A stretch of DNA of 64,000 bases from RYN-230 sp963711705 (lineage in GTDB: Bacteria; Actinomycetota; Actinomycetes; Streptosporangiales; Streptosporangiaceae). This document shows, in pieces, positions 26,555 to 36,059 of the stretch; the first letter of the stretch is position 1, and every line of letters starts with the position of its first letter. The position numbers were made by a program, and so were the translations under genes. The notes under the pieces were generated by a model. That model was not told the DNA's origin, searched no databases, and saw only the letters and a program-made list of their open reading frames with translations. Location: assembly GCA_963711705.1 (NCBI GenBank), contig CAVQFM010000023.1:62001-126000 (forward strand), read 5' to 3'.

Positions 26555-27170
26555 CGGGGCCGATGCCGAATCGCTCTCCGTGTTCAAGATCCTTGTCGCG
26601 GGTGGTTTCGGGGCCGGCAAGACCACCTTCGTCGGCGCGATCAGCGAGGTCAGGCCGCTGCGCACGGAGGAAGTCCTGACCAGTGCGAGCGCAGGTTTCG
26701 ATAGCCTCGACGGAGTCGAGAATAAGACGAGGACGACGGTCGCGATGGATTTCGGCCGCATCACCATTGGCCGCCGCCGTGTGCTGTACCTCTTTGGCAC
26801 GCCCGGGCAGGAGCGGTTCTGGTTCATGTGGGACGACCTTTCTTACGGCGCGCTGGGCGCCGTGGTCATCGCCGATACCCGGCGGCTGTCCGACTCCTTC
26901 GCGTCCGTCGACTATTTCGAGCGGCGCGGGCTGCCCTTTCTCGTCGCGATCAACTGCTTCGAGGGCGCGCCCCGGTACGATCCCGAGGAGGTACGCGCTG
27001 CCCTCGACCTTGGCCCGCGGGTGCCGGCTGTGCTGTGCGACGCACGCGAGCAAAGCTCCGTGAAGCAGGTGCTGATCACCCTGGTCGAGTACATCCTGGC
27101 CAGCAGGTCCGCTGGCCGTCCCGGGTCTTCGCGGGCGACGGTAGCGCCAGGTATAGGTGGTGACGGGTGA
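26535..27170 (+). CDS. small GTPase, conservon CvnD-like
   Basis: A 211-residue Ras-like ATP/GTP-binding protein. P loop: VAGGFGAGKTTFVGAI (about residues 20-35). Switch II region: YLFGTPGQERFWFMWDDL (about 80-97), with Gly-Gln-Glu in the position that controls hydrolysis. The base-recognition segment reads LPFLVAINCFEGAP, with an N-C-F in place of the canonical NKxD, as usual for conservon proteins. The start ATG 26535 lies within the DUF742 gene. The stop overlaps the GTG of the following NTPase/TPR gene. Confidence 0.93.
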   Translation: MGSAPYDGADAESLSVFKILVAGGFGAGKTTFVGAISEVRPLRTEEVLTSASAGFDSLDGVENKTRTTVAMDFGRITIGRRRVLYLFGTPGQERFWFMWDDLSYGALGAVVIADTRRLSDSFASVDYFERRGLPFLVAINCFEGAPRYDPEEVRAALDLGPRVPAVLCDAREQSSVKQVLITLVEYILASRSAGRPGSSRATVAPGIGGDG

Positions 27171-29359
27171 TCAGCCAGATGCCGGCTGGAGGGCCGGCAG
27201 AAGTACCGGCCGGGCGGCCAGGAAGGCCAGTCCGGGCGGGAACGGTGCCCCCGCTCGCCGATGGATTCAGCGCCCGGCCGGAGACCGCGCCCGGGCTGGG
27301 CGCGTCGCTGGTCCCGGGCGCCGTGGTGGCCCTGGTCCCGGGCCAGGCCGCCGAGCCCGGCTCGCGGGACTGGCTCGGGCCGTGCGGCAAGACCCAGCTG
27401 GCGGTGTACTGCGCGGAGTCGCTGTGGCAGTCGCGTGAGCTGTACCTGCTGATCTGGATCGCCGCCAGCGACCGGGCGGCGGTGCTGTCCGGTTACCTGC
27501 AGGCGGCCGTGGCCGTGCTGGGCCTGGACACCGCGGGCGACGGGGAAGCCAGCGCGGCCCGGCTGATCAGCTGGCTCGGTGAGACCAGCCAGCCGTGGCT
27601 GATCGTCTTCGACGACCTGTCGCCCTCGGCCGACCTGGACGGGCTGTGGCCGTCCGGTCCGGCCGGCCGCGTGCTGATCACCGCGGCGAACTCGGCCGCG
27701 CTGCCCGGCGACCATCCGGCGCAGGTCCTCCCGGTCGGCCCGTTCAGCTCGCGGGAAGCGCTGAGCTACCTGATGGGCAGGCTCACCGCCGATACCGACC
27801 AGCGGCTGGGAGCGATCGATCTGGTGGCCGATCTGGGCGGTGAGCCCATGGCGCTGGCCCAGGCCAGCGGGGTGATCGCGAGCTCGGCGCTGTCCTGCCG
27901 CGACTACCGGGGCTATTTCGTGGACCGGCGGGCCCTGCTGACCGACGTGCCCGGCATCAAGCCCCCGGCCGCCGCGGTCACCTGGACGTTCTCGGTCGAG
28001 CAGGCGGACCGGCTGGCACCGGGCGGGGCGATCCAGCCGCTGCTCGCGCTGGCCGCGCTGCTGGACGGCCATGGCATTCCCAGCTCAGTCTTTACCGCCC
28101 CCGCCGCCTGCGACTACCTGTCCACCACCGGTACCGGGACCCCCGCCGACCGGGAACGGGCCAGGGACGCACTGCTCGTCCTGGAACGGACCGGCTTGCT
28201 GGACATCGACCCGTCCGGCACGCCGCCGCTGGTCCGGATGAGCCCGGTCATCCAGGCGTCGGTCCGGGCGGCAATGCCCACCGTGATGCGGGACCGGGCG
28301 GTCCGGGCCGCCGCGGACGGGCTGCTCCAGGCGTGGCCGCGGGACGAGCAGCAGACCTGGCTGGCCGGGAGCCTGCGGTCCTGCACGGCCAGCTTGCGGC
28401 AGGCGGCCGGGAACCAGCTCTGGGCGGGCGGCTGCCACCCGGTGCTGATGCGGGCCGGGCAGAGCCTGGACCAGGCGCGGCTGGCCGGCCCCGCGGTGGC
28501 GTACTGGCGGGAGCTGGTCGCCGCCGGTGAGACGGCGCTCGGGCCGGACCACCCGGACACCCAGCTGGCCGCCGGGCGGCTGGCCGAGGCCTACCTGGCC
28601 GCCGGGCGCGCGGGCGAGGCCATCCCGTGGTTCGAGCGGATGGTGGCCGACCGGGCTGGCGCCCTCGGGCCTGATCACCCCGGTACCGCCGCCGCCCGCC
28701 GCGAGCTGGGCCACGCACTGGTGGCCGCCGGCCAGCTCGGCGCGGCGGTGACCGTGCTGAAGGGCGCCATCACCGACCACGAGCGGATCCTGGGCAGCGA
28801 GCACCCGGACACGATAGGCGCACGCGACGAGCTCGCGGCCGCGTACCGGGCGGCTGGCCAGTTCGGCGACGCGATCCCGCTGTACCGGCGGACGCTGGCC
28901 GACCGCGAGCGCAGCCAGGGGGCCAAGCACCCGGACACGCTGACCACCCGCCAGCACCTGGCCGAGACGTACCTGGCCGACGGGCGGCTCAAGGACGCGC
29001 TGTCGAACTATAAGAAGGTGCTCGCCGACCGGGAGCGGGTCCTCGGCCCCGACCATCTGGACACCATCGCCGCCCGCGGCAACCTGGGCTCCGCGTACCA
29101 CTCCGCGGGACGGATGGCGTCCGCGCTGCAGCAGTACGAGCTGACCCGCGCCGGGTACGAAAAGGTGCTCGGGCCCGACCACCCGGACACGCTGGCCCGG
29201 TGCGCCAACCTGGCCAGCGCGTATTACTCGGTCGGCCGGCTCACCGACGCGCTCACCCTGCTCCGCGACACGGTCGCGCGGTGCGAGCGGGTGCTGCCGC
29301 CGGGTGACCCGCTGACCGAGGCGGTCCGGGAGAATCTGACCAACCTCGCTGGCGGGTAG
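27167..29359 (+). CDS. NB-ARC-like NTPase with TPR repeats, coupled to the conservon
   Basis: A 730-residue protein whose GTG start overlaps the GTPase stop by four bases (GTGA). The N half looks like a degenerate STAND/NB-ARC NTPase: a P-loop-like WLGPCGKTQLAVYCAESLW whose first Gly is Trp, a hydrophobic-acidic LIVFDDLSPS Walker B, and a RVLITAANSAALPG sensor-like strand. The C half has six to seven 42-residue TPR units of the kinesin-light-chain type, each with a LGPDHPDT-like turn and AEAYLAAGR-like helices. Such proteins usually sense a partner through the TPRs and oligomerise. The loss of the first P-loop Gly and the long Pro-rich N terminus suggest weak or no ATP hydrolysis. A role in conservon signalling is inferred only from the overlap. 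Confidence 0.85.
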   Translation: MISQMPAGGPAEVPAGRPGRPVRAGTVPPLADGFSARPETAPGLGASLVPGAVVALVPGQAAEPGSRDWLGPCGKTQLAVYCAESLWQSRELYLLIWIAASDRAAVLSGYLQAAVAVLGLDTAGDGEASAARLISWLGETSQPWLIVFDDLSPSADLDGLWPSGPAGRVLITAANSAALPGDHPAQVLPVGPFSSREALSYLMGRLTADTDQRLGAIDLVADLGGEPMALAQASGVIASSALSCRDYRGYFVDRRALLTDVPGIKPPAAAVTWTFSVEQADRLAPGGAIQPLLALAALLDGHGIPSSVFTAPAACDYLSTTGTGTPADRERARDALLVLERTGLLDIDPSGTPPLVRMSPVIQASVRAAMPTVMRDRAVRAAADGLLQAWPRDEQQTWLAGSLRSCTASLRQAAGNQLWAGGCHPVLMRAGQSLDQARLAGPAVAYWRELVAAGETALGPDHPDTQLAAGRLAEAYLAAGRAGEAIPWFERMVADRAGALGPDHPGTAAARRELGHALVAAGQLGAAVTVLKGAITDHERILGSEHPDTIGARDELAAAYRAAGQFGDAIPLYRRTLADRERSQGAKHPDTLTTRQHLAETYLADGRLKDALSNYKKVLADRERVLGPDHLDTIAARGNLGSAYHSAGRMASALQQYELTRAGYEKVLGPDHPDTLARCANLASAYYSVGRLTDALTLLRDTVARCERVLPPGDPLTEAVRENLTNLAGG

Positions 29360-29408
29360 GCCGGCTCACGGTTCCCCGATCGCGCCGGGCCCGGGACGGC
29401 TGGCGCCG

Positions 29409-30086
29409 TCAGTTAGCCCGGCTGAGCAGGTACCGCACGGTGTGCACGCCAGCCTCGCCCGGCACCTCCCCGTCCAGGTGGGGAGCCCGGCTGTCCGGAT
29501 GGGTGGCCCGGTCCTCGGAGACATGCACGATCTGCCAGCCTTCGGCGGACAGCCGGTCCAGGCAGCCGAGTACCTCCTTGATCGGGTACCCGAACTGGGA
29601 CGCTGGCAGCCCCAGGTCCACCGGCACGTGCTCGGCCCCGTCGAACAGCCAGCCGATCCAGGTGCGCAGTTCCGCGACCCGCACCGTCTCCCGCCAGTCC
29701 GCGAACTGCGCGGCCACCGTGGGCTGGGGAAACCGGGCGCGGAACTCGGTGGCGATGAAGTCGCGGACGGCCTCCGGATCGACCACGCTCTCGGTGCCAT
29801 CGGGAAAACGGACCCGGGCCACCTCCACCCGCGGGCCGCCGTCATGCAGCCGTTCCTTGCCCACCGTCACCTCGGTGCCGGCCTGCCAGTCGGCTAGTTT
29901 CTGCTCCCAGGTGGCACTGCCGCGCTCGAATACGTCGGCGGCGGCCGCCCGCACCCGTTCGTCCCACCACTGGCGGGCCGCCTCATCGCCGGTGTCCTTG
30001 GCCACCACCAGCGGCTCCTGGCCAGGAATTTCGACCGCGTCAAAGACCGCCCGGGCGATGACGAGCATCGCGTGCCTGGCCACCAC
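29409..30086 (-). CDS. conserved hypothetical protein
   Basis: About 225 residues, no membrane segment or signal peptide, and no family that I recognise. Recurrent Trp residues (ARQWWDERV, WEQKLADWQAG, QFADWRETV, ELRTWIGWLFDG) and an acidic C-terminal half suggest a soluble globular protein. GTG 30086 or 30083 is preferred, because AGGGGAGG lies just upstream; the open frame extends to 30110. The gene converges on the NTPase/TPR gene and precedes, on the same strand, nothing obviously related. Confidence 0.75.
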   Translation of the reverse strand: MVARHAMLVIARAVFDAVEIPGQEPLVVAKDTGDEAARQWWDERVRAAAADVFERGSATWEQKLADWQAGTEVTVGKERLHDGGPRVEVARVRFPDGTESVVDPEAVRDFIATEFRARFPQPTVAAQFADWRETVRVAELRTWIGWLFDGAEHVPVDLGLPASQFGYPIKEVLGCLDRLSAEGWQIVHVSEDRATHPDSRAPHLDGEVPGEAGVHTVRYLLSRAN

Positions 30087-30160
30087 GGCGCCTCCCCTGG
30101 CTGGTACCACATCCAGGGTGCAAGGCTACGGCCTGGCCGGCGCCGGGCCGCCCGGCGGCG

Positions 30161-30325
30161 TTACCGGCGCGGCGAGTGCCGCAGGACGCTGGTCAGCCGC
30201 AGCGCGCCGAACACGACCAGCACGACCAGCGCGATCCAGAACAGGAAGTGCAGCGCCGAGATCACCAGCGAGATGAGCATGAACACGGCGAACGCCGCGA
30301 GCAGGATGAGCAGAAGTTTCCCCAT
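30161..30325 (-). CDS. small two-helix membrane protein
   Basis: A 54-residue peptide, MGKLLLILLAAFAVFMLISL at its start, then a second helix (FLFWIALVVLVVFGALRL) and a basic end (SVLRHSPRR). Similar short hydrophobic proteins are common in actinomycetes with no known function. It is supported by an AAGG ribosome site, the positive-inside end and the stop at 30161. The 218 bases between it and the ABC permease gene upstream show no gene. Confidence 0.65.
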   Translation of the reverse strand: MGKLLLILLAAFAVFMLISLVISALHFLFWIALVVLVVFGALRLTSVLRHSPRR

Positions 30326-30543
30326 GCCTTCACGATATGCCAGCGCCGGACCCGTGGCATCCACCCACAGTCGTATCTGTGTCCACCGATCGGTCATCTC
30401 CCCGGAGCACCCGCCGCCAGCCGGGCCACCCGGGACCGGCACAGCCGCAAAACCGGCCCGGAAATTTCTGTTGGCGGCCCGCGGGGCCCGGCACTCCTCC
30501 TGGTGACCGGGCGGGCCGACCGCGCCGGCCGGAGCCCGGGATG

Positions 30544-31734
30544 TCACGCCGCCGACCGGAGCACCTGGCGGACCTTGAGCCGGCCGCCGGTGCGCAGGAT
30601 CGCCCGCTCGTAGACCGTGCCGGCCAGCCAGGCCATCCCGGCCGTGGACGCCAGGATGATCACGACCGAGAGGGCGATCTGCCAGGCGGGCGCGGCCCCC
30701 ACCGCGACCAGCACGGGCATCGCCACCGGCGCGGTGAACGGGATGAACGCCAGCACGTGGTAGAACCAGTTGACCGAGCTGGCGTACAGCACGGTGTAGG
30801 ACAGCACGTAGGCCAGGATCAGCGGCAGCTGCAGCGGCAGGCTGGCGTTGTACGCGTCCGCCTGCCGGTTGATCAGCGCGCCGGCCGCGGCGTAGCCGGT
30901 GCAGTAGAAGGCGTACCCGAGCACCAGCCACACCGCCCCGGTGACCACCACCCCGGCCGAGGTGCCCCGTACCGCGGCCGACCCGACCGCGGTGCCGAGG
31001 ATCAGGTACAGCCCGACGATCGCGGCGATCTGGGCCAGGGCGAGCAGCCCCATCCCGATCACCTTGCCGGCCAGCAGCTGAACCGGGCGCAGCGTGGTCA
31101 GCAGCACCTCCACGACCCGGCTGGCCTTTTCCTCACCTACGCCGATCGTGATCCGGATGCCATAGGTCAGGATCAGCACGTAGATCAGGATCGCGGTGAC
31201 CAGCCCGGTGATCCGGCTGGCCAGCCCGCGCCCGGGCGGGATGAGCCCGCGGATGGGCAGGGCGACGCCATGGTTGGCCAGGCTGGCCGCGGCGGACGGC
31301 GGGAGCTGGCGGTAGAGCTTCTGCAGCCCGGCGAGCTGGGACAGCGCGCCCGCCAGGCTGGCCCCGGGGGAACCCGAGGCCAGCGCCTGCTGCTTGACCA
31401 GCACGACGCTGTTGCCGACCAGGACGGCGGCCAGCTGCCCGGAGCGCAGCTGGGCCCTGGCCGCGGCCGCATCGGGCAGCGGGACTACGGTCACCGGGGT
31501 ACCCGAGACCCGGCCCGCCTCCCGGGCCACCTGGGTCAGCGCGGTGACCGGCGTCCCGACCACGCCGACCCGCTGCGGCGTGGGGTTGCTGTGGATGAGG
31601 GCCGGGATCACGGCCCCGGCGGCCACGCCCAGCAGCAGGATGATCGTGGCCACCCAGAACGACTTGGCCCGGCCCCGGTCCCGGATCTCCCGCCGGGCCA
31701 CCAGCCAGGTAAGTGCCCACCACTGCCTGCTCAT
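30544..31734 (-). CDS. ABC-2 type transporter permease (NatB-like)
   Basis: A 396-residue membrane protein. One helix near the N terminus (FWVATIILLLGVAAGAVIPAL) is followed by an extracellular domain of about 150 residues. Five more helices then make up the ABC-2 core: LVTAILIYVLILTYGIRI, with EEKASRVVEVLLTTLRPVQL just after it, ALAQIAAIVGLYLILGTAV, GAVWLVLGYAFYC, and LILAYVLSYTVLYAS. The EKxSR..E segment is typical of NatB-like exporters of sodium or drugs. It overlaps the ATPase gene by four bases (ATGA), so both subunits are made together. Substrate unknown. Confidence 0.9.
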   Translation of the reverse strand: MSRQWWALTWLVARREIRDRGRAKSFWVATIILLLGVAAGAVIPALIHSNPTPQRVGVVGTPVTALTQVAREAGRVSGTPVTVVPLPDAAAARAQLRSGQLAAVLVGNSVVLVKQQALASGSPGASLAGALSQLAGLQKLYRQLPPSAAASLANHGVALPIRGLIPPGRGLASRITGLVTAILIYVLILTYGIRITIGVGEEKASRVVEVLLTTLRPVQLLAGKVIGMGLLALAQIAAIVGLYLILGTAVGSAAVRGTSAGVVVTGAVWLVLGYAFYCTGYAAAGALINRQADAYNASLPLQLPLILAYVLSYTVLYASSVNWFYHVLAFIPFTAPVAMPVLVAVGAAPAWQIALSVVIILASTAGMAWLAGTVYERAILRTGGRLKVRQVLRSAA

Positions 31735-32744
31735 CGGTTCGCTCCTCCGGTGCTGGCCGAGCCAGCCCTCGCCACATCGGGTTCGCTGTCGGCCCGCACC
31801 GCGTCGCGGAACACCTCAGACAGCCGCCGGCGCACGAAGCCGAACTCCTCCACCGGGCCGGCCGCCCGGGCCTGGTCCAGCACGGCCTGCGCGTCAGCCC
31901 GGCTGGCCAGCCGGATCACGACGGTCCCGCCGGTGATCTGCTCGACGGCCATGTCCGGGCCGAGCTGCTGGGCCCAGTGGCCGTCCGGGTCGTCCGCTAC
32001 CCGCACGCTGACCCGCAGCGGGCCGCTCCGGCTCAGGTCCGCGACGCTGCCCTCGACCACCAGCCGGCCGTGGTCGATGATCGCCACCGACTGGCACAGG
32101 TGCTCGACCAGGTCCAGCTGGTGGCTGGAGAACAGCATGGTGACCCCGGCGGCGGCCCGCTCGGCCAGCACCTCGCTCATCGCGTCCACGCCCACCGGGT
32201 CCAGGCCGGAGAACGGCTCGTCCAGCACCAGCAGCCCGGGGTCGTGCACCAGCGCCGCGGCCAGCTGCACCCGCTGCTGGTTGCCCAGGGACAGCGCCTC
32301 GATCCGGTCCTGTCCCCGGTCCCCCAGACCCAGGCGGCCGGCCCAGTGCGCGGCCGCGCTGCGCGCCGCCGCCGCCGTCATGCCGTGCAGCCGGGCCAGG
32401 TACTCGAGCATGTCGAGGACCTGCATCGACGGGTACAGCCCGCGCTCTTCTGGCATGTAGCCGATCCGGCGCCGGGCCGCCATCGCGATCGGCTCACCTC
32501 CCCAGCGCACGGTGCCGCTGTCCATCGCGGCCACCCCGACGATGGCCCGCATGGCGGTCGTCTTGCCGGCCCCGTTGGGCCCCAGGAAGCCGAAGACCTG
32601 GCCCGGCGGCACGGTGAAGGTCAGCCCGTCCAGGGCCTGCACCTCGCCGTATCGTTTGGTCAGCCGGTCCAGCTCAAGCTCGCCCTGCCCCGTCACCCGG
32701 TGCTCACTCCCTCGGTCGCCCTGGCTGGTACCTGCGGCTGACAT
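31731..32744 (-). CDS. ABC transporter ATP-binding protein (NatA-like)
   Basis: A 337-residue ATPase. Walker A GPNGAGKTTAMRAI, Q loop in YMPEERGLYPSM, an altered signature ALSLGNQQRVQLAAAL (LSLGN instead of LSGGQ), Walker B LLVLDEPFSGLDP and the switch His in SSHQLDLVEHL. A C-terminal domain of about 100 residues, common in NatA/EcsA-like exporters, follows. The LSLGN signature is normal for this subgroup. It pairs with the overlapping permease gene. The promoter must lie in the 95 bases shared with the divergent SPFH gene. Confidence 0.92.
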   Translation of the reverse strand: MSAAGTSQGDRGSEHRVTGQGELELDRLTKRYGEVQALDGLTFTVPPGQVFGFLGPNGAGKTTAMRAIVGVAAMDSGTVRWGGEPIAMAARRRIGYMPEERGLYPSMQVLDMLEYLARLHGMTAAAARSAAAHWAGRLGLGDRGQDRIEALSLGNQQRVQLAAALVHDPGLLVLDEPFSGLDPVGVDAMSEVLAERAAAGVTMLFSSHQLDLVEHLCQSVAIIDHGRLVVEGSVADLSRSGPLRVSVRVADDPDGHWAQQLGPDMAVEQITGGTVVIRLASRADAQAVLDQARAAGPVEEFGFVRRRLSEVFRDAVRADSEPDVARAGSASTGGANR

Positions 32745-32789
32745 TCAGTCCGCGACACTACCGGGCTGGTGCTTGCCATCAAAAATAGA

Positions 32790-32834
32790 TATCACTATGA
32801 TACAAGCTCTGCAACCTGATATTTGGTGAAGGAG
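32790..32834 (+). promoter_or_regulatory. inverted repeat and ribosome site before the SPFH gene
   Basis: TATCA-CTA-TGATA (32790-32802) is a perfect short inverted repeat within an AT-rich patch. A further TGATAT follows at 32818-32823 and GAAGGAG at 32828-32834, six bases before the ATG. The repeat is a candidate operator for the downstream ribbon-helix-helix protein. Confidence 0.45.
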
Positions 32835-32839
32835 TCCAG

Positions 32840-33826
32840 ATGGCAACCCCAGATGCCGCTTCCCGCCCGGAGACGCCTAACTCGGTACCACCCACCGCCG
32901 GGACAATGGCCCCCGCGCCGACCGGCCGCGGCCCGCGGCCAGGCCCCGGGCTGACCGAACGGCCCGCGCATTCTGTCCCCGGGATCACGTTCCTCATCTT
33001 GTGCATCGTCGTGATGCTGGTCGGGGTGGGCCTGCTGGTACTGGCCGGGCCGGTCGGCGATGGGGGCACCGTGGCCCTCATCATCGTGGGCATCCTGCTG
33101 ATCGTCGCAGCCGGGCTGGGGCTGCGCGGCCTGACCCCGGTGGCCCCGGGCCAGGCCCGGGTGGTGCAGCTGTTCGGCCAGTACGACGGCACGATCCGCG
33201 AGCCCGGGCTGCGCTGGGTCAACCCGTTCACCGACCGGATCAAGGTGTCCACCCGGATCCGCAACCACGAGACCACGGTCGCCAAGGTCAACGACTTCGA
33301 CGGCAACCCGATCGAGATCGCGGCGGTGGTGGTCTGGCAGGTCCGGGACACCGCGCAGGCACTCTACTCGGTGGACGACTTCGTGACGTTCGTCGCCACC
33401 CAGACGGAGACCGCGGTCCGGCACATCGCCACCACATACCCCTACGACACCAGCGACCCGGGCCAGCTGTCGCTGCGCGGGCACGCGGATGAGATCACCG
33501 AGCAGCTCTCGGCCGAGATCGCCGCGCGGGTGGCAGCGGCCGGCGTGACCATCATCGAGTCGCGGCTGACCCGGCTGTCCTACGCATCGGAGATCGCCCA
33601 GGCGATGCTGCGCCGCCAGGCGGCCAGCGCCGTCGTCGCGGCCCGGCAGCGGATCGTGGAAGGCGCCGTGGGCATGGTCGATCTGGCCCTGCGGCGGCTC
33701 GAGGAGCAGCATGTGGTGGAGCTGGACGAGGAGCGCAAGGCCGCCATGGTGTCCAACCTGCTGGTCGTGCTGTGCAGCGAGCAGGCCACCCAGCAGGTAG
33801 TGAACACCGGCTCGCTGTATGCGTGA
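32840..33826 (+). CDS. SPFH/Band 7 domain protein
   Basis: A 328-residue membrane-anchored protein. After a Pro-rich cytoplasmic start, two hydrophobic helices (ITFLILCIVVMLVGVGLLVL and VALIIVGILLIVAAGLGL) lead into the SPFH domain: VAPGQARVVQLFGQYDGTIR, GLRWVNPF, and VEIAAVV-like IEIAAVVVWQVRDTAQALY. The C-terminal helical part (SRLTRLSYASEIAQAMLRR, then GMVDLALRRLEEQ) is typical of flotillin/stomatin-type scaffolds that organise membrane patches. It is followed 60 bases later by a small DNA-binding protein gene on the same strand. Confidence 0.92.
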   Translation: MATPDAASRPETPNSVPPTAGTMAPAPTGRGPRPGPGLTERPAHSVPGITFLILCIVVMLVGVGLLVLAGPVGDGGTVALIIVGILLIVAAGLGLRGLTPVAPGQARVVQLFGQYDGTIREPGLRWVNPFTDRIKVSTRIRNHETTVAKVNDFDGNPIEIAAVVVWQVRDTAQALYSVDDFVTFVATQTETAVRHIATTYPYDTSDPGQLSLRGHADEITEQLSAEIAARVAAAGVTIIESRLTRLSYASEIAQAMLRRQAASAVVAARQRIVEGAVGMVDLALRRLEEQHVVELDEERKAAMVSNLLVVLCSEQATQQVVNTGSLYA

Positions 33827-33886
33827 CCGGGTGCCGATGACCGAAAACCATGACGGACTACCGATGATGCACCGGGGGGCGGCCGG

Positions 33887-34201
33887 TTGACCGAGCGCAA
33901 GGGCATGCTGCTGCGGCTGGATCCGGCCGTGCACGACGCGCTGGCCAAATGGGCCGCGGACGAGCTGCGCAGCACCAACGCCCAGATCGAGTTCCTGCTC
34001 CGCCGCGCGCTGGCCGAGGCGGGGCGGCTGCCCGGGCACGCCGGCCGCATGCGGGGGCGCGGCCGGCCCCGGGCCGCCGTCCAGGAAGGCCGGGCCGAGG
34101 AGGAAATCCAGACCGAGGAGGAGAGCCAGGACAAGGAGGAAAGCCCGGCCGGCCTGGAGTTAGCCACCTCGGTGGAGGGCACCGGCCGCCGCGACGAGTA
34201 G
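33887..34201 (+). CDS. ribbon-helix-helix (Arc/HicB-antitoxin-like) protein
   Basis: A 104-residue protein starting at TTG 33887. The first 48 residues (GMLLRLDPAVHDALAKWAA, then RSTNAQIEFLLRRAL) form an Arc-type ribbon-helix-helix, a fold that binds DNA as a dimer through its N-terminal strand. A basic Gly/Arg linker and an acidic Glu/Gln-rich tail follow. There is no toxin gene beside it; its constant neighbour is the SPFH gene, so it more likely regulates that gene than acts as an antitoxin. Confidence 0.78.
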   Translation: MTERKGMLLRLDPAVHDALAKWAADELRSTNAQIEFLLRRALAEAGRLPGHAGRMRGRGRPRAAVQEGRAEEEIQTEEESQDKEESPAGLELATSVEGTGRRDE

Positions 34202-34287
34202 CTCGCGAGAGGCCCGGGGCCAGCCCCGCGACTCGCCCGGGCGTCCCGCGGGGCCGCTGACCGTCCCGCTGGTAGCCTTCCGTCCCT

Positions 34288-36059
34288 GTGACTACCCCCG
34301 CGACCGCGACGGACGATGACGGCAGTGGCGAGGCGAGTTTCGTTCGGCCTGATCTTCTCTTGCCGTTGCGCGGGTGGCAGAAGGCGGCGTTCCGGGAGTA
34401 CTTCCGCCTGCCCCGCCGTGATTTCCTGCTGGTCGCCACGCCGGGCGCGGGCAAGACCGCGTGGGCGCTGACCGTCGCCGCCGAGCTGCTGGCCCGCCGG
34501 GAGGTCGCGGCGCTGACCGTGGTCACCCCCACCGAGCACCTTAAGCACCAGTGGGCGCAGGCCGCGCACTACGCGGGGATCGCGCTGGACTCCGCGTACC
34601 GCAACACGCAGGGCCGGGCGTCGGCCGATTTCACCGGGGTGGCGGTGACCTATGCCCAGGTCGCCGCGCACCCGGTGCTGCACCGGAACCGTACCGAGAG
34701 CCGGCGCACGCTGGTCGTCTTCGACGAGATCCACCACGCCGGGGACGCGCTGTCCTGGGGTGAGGCGGTGCGGGACGCGTTCGGGCCGGCCCGGCGGCGG
34801 CTGGCGCTGACCGGCACCCCGTTCCGCAGCGACGCCAACCCGATCCCGTTCGTCAGCTACGCGCCGGACGCCGACGGCGGCCGGCGCAGCGTGTCCGACT
34901 ACGTCTACGGCTACGGGCCCGCGCTGGACGACGGCGTGGTCCGGCCGGTGATCTTCCTGGCCTACTCCGGGGAGATGCGCTGGCGGACCCGGGCCGGTGA
35001 CGAGATCACCGGCACGCTGGGCACCCCGATGCTGCCCGACCAGCTGGCCCAGGCCTGGCGGACCGCGCTGGACCCGGAAGGCGAGTGGGTGCCGCGGGTG
35101 CTGGAGGCGGCGGACACCCGGCTGACCGAGGTGCGGCGGGGCATGCCGGACGCGGGCGGGCTGGTCATCGCGGGTGATCACGCGGACGCCCGGGCGTACG
35201 CGGCGCTGCTGCGCCGGCTGACCGGGGCCCGGCCGGTGGTGGTGCTGTCCGACGACCCGGCGGCCAGCCGGAAGATCGCCAGGTTCGCCGAGTCCGGTGA
35301 CCGGTGGATGGTGGCGGTCCGGATGGTCTCCGAGGGGGTGGACATTCCGCGGCTGGCCGTCGGGGTGTACGCCACCAGCGTCAGCACCGCGCTGTACTTC
35401 GCGCAGGCCGTGGGCCGGTTCGTGCGGGCCCGGCAGCGCGGTGAGACGGCCTCGGTGTTCCTGCCGTCGGTCCCGGTGCTGCTCGGTTACGCCGCGGAGC
35501 TGGAGGCCGAACGCGATCACGTGCTGCTGGCCCCGCGCGAGGACGCGGAGCAGCGGGAACTGGCCGAGGCGGAGCGGGCCCGGGACACCCCGGACCTGCT
35601 CGACGGCGCGCTGCCGTTCGAGGCACTGCAGGCCTCGGCGCACTTCGACCGGGTGCTGTACGACGGTGACGAGTTCTCGGTCACCGCGGCCGAGGAGGAG
35701 TTCCTCGGCCTGCCCGGCCTGCTCGACCCGGATCAGGTGGCCGTGCTGCTGCGCAAGCGCCAGGCCGAGCAGTTCCGGCCGGGCTGCACGGCCGGGTGCG
35801 GCGGCCGGCGCGCGGCCTGGGCGGCGCCGGCCTGGGCGGCGCGGGCCGGACTCAGGCGACCCGGGAGAACCTGGCCGCGCTGCGCAAGGAACTGAACGGG
35901 CTCGTCGGCGCCTGGCACCACCGCACCGGGCAGCCGCACGCGGTGGTGCACGCCGACCTGCGCCGGGCCTGCGGCGGCCCGCCGCTGCCGCAGGCCACCG
36001 CGGAGCAGATCCGGGCCCGCATCACCACAATGCGCCGCTGGGCCACCTCCGGCCGCTGA
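34288..36059 (+). CDS. superfamily 2 DEAD/DEAH-type helicase, frame broken near the C terminus
   Basis: RecA-like domain 1 has the Q-like LRGWQKAAF, Walker A ATPGAGKTAWAL (about residues 48-59), VTPTEHLKHQW (Ia), DEIHH (II, a DEAH variant) and LTGTPFRSD (III). Domain 2 has VSEGVDIPRLAVGVYATS (V) and QAVGRFVRARQ (VI). The frame from GTG 34288 is coherent to about 35780. The conserved end (ATRENLAALRKELNGLVGAW, then WHHRTGQPHAVVHADLR) continues in another frame to a stop at 36059, so one base is missing between about 35770 and 35830, in Gly/Ala-rich DNA. Corrected length is 590 residues. Substrate, DNA or RNA, cannot be told. Confidence 0.87.

Noticed and set aside
33580..35643. Long minus-strand frame across the SPFH end and helicase
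   Set aside because: Antisense artefact: rich in His/Gly/Arg, with no motifs.
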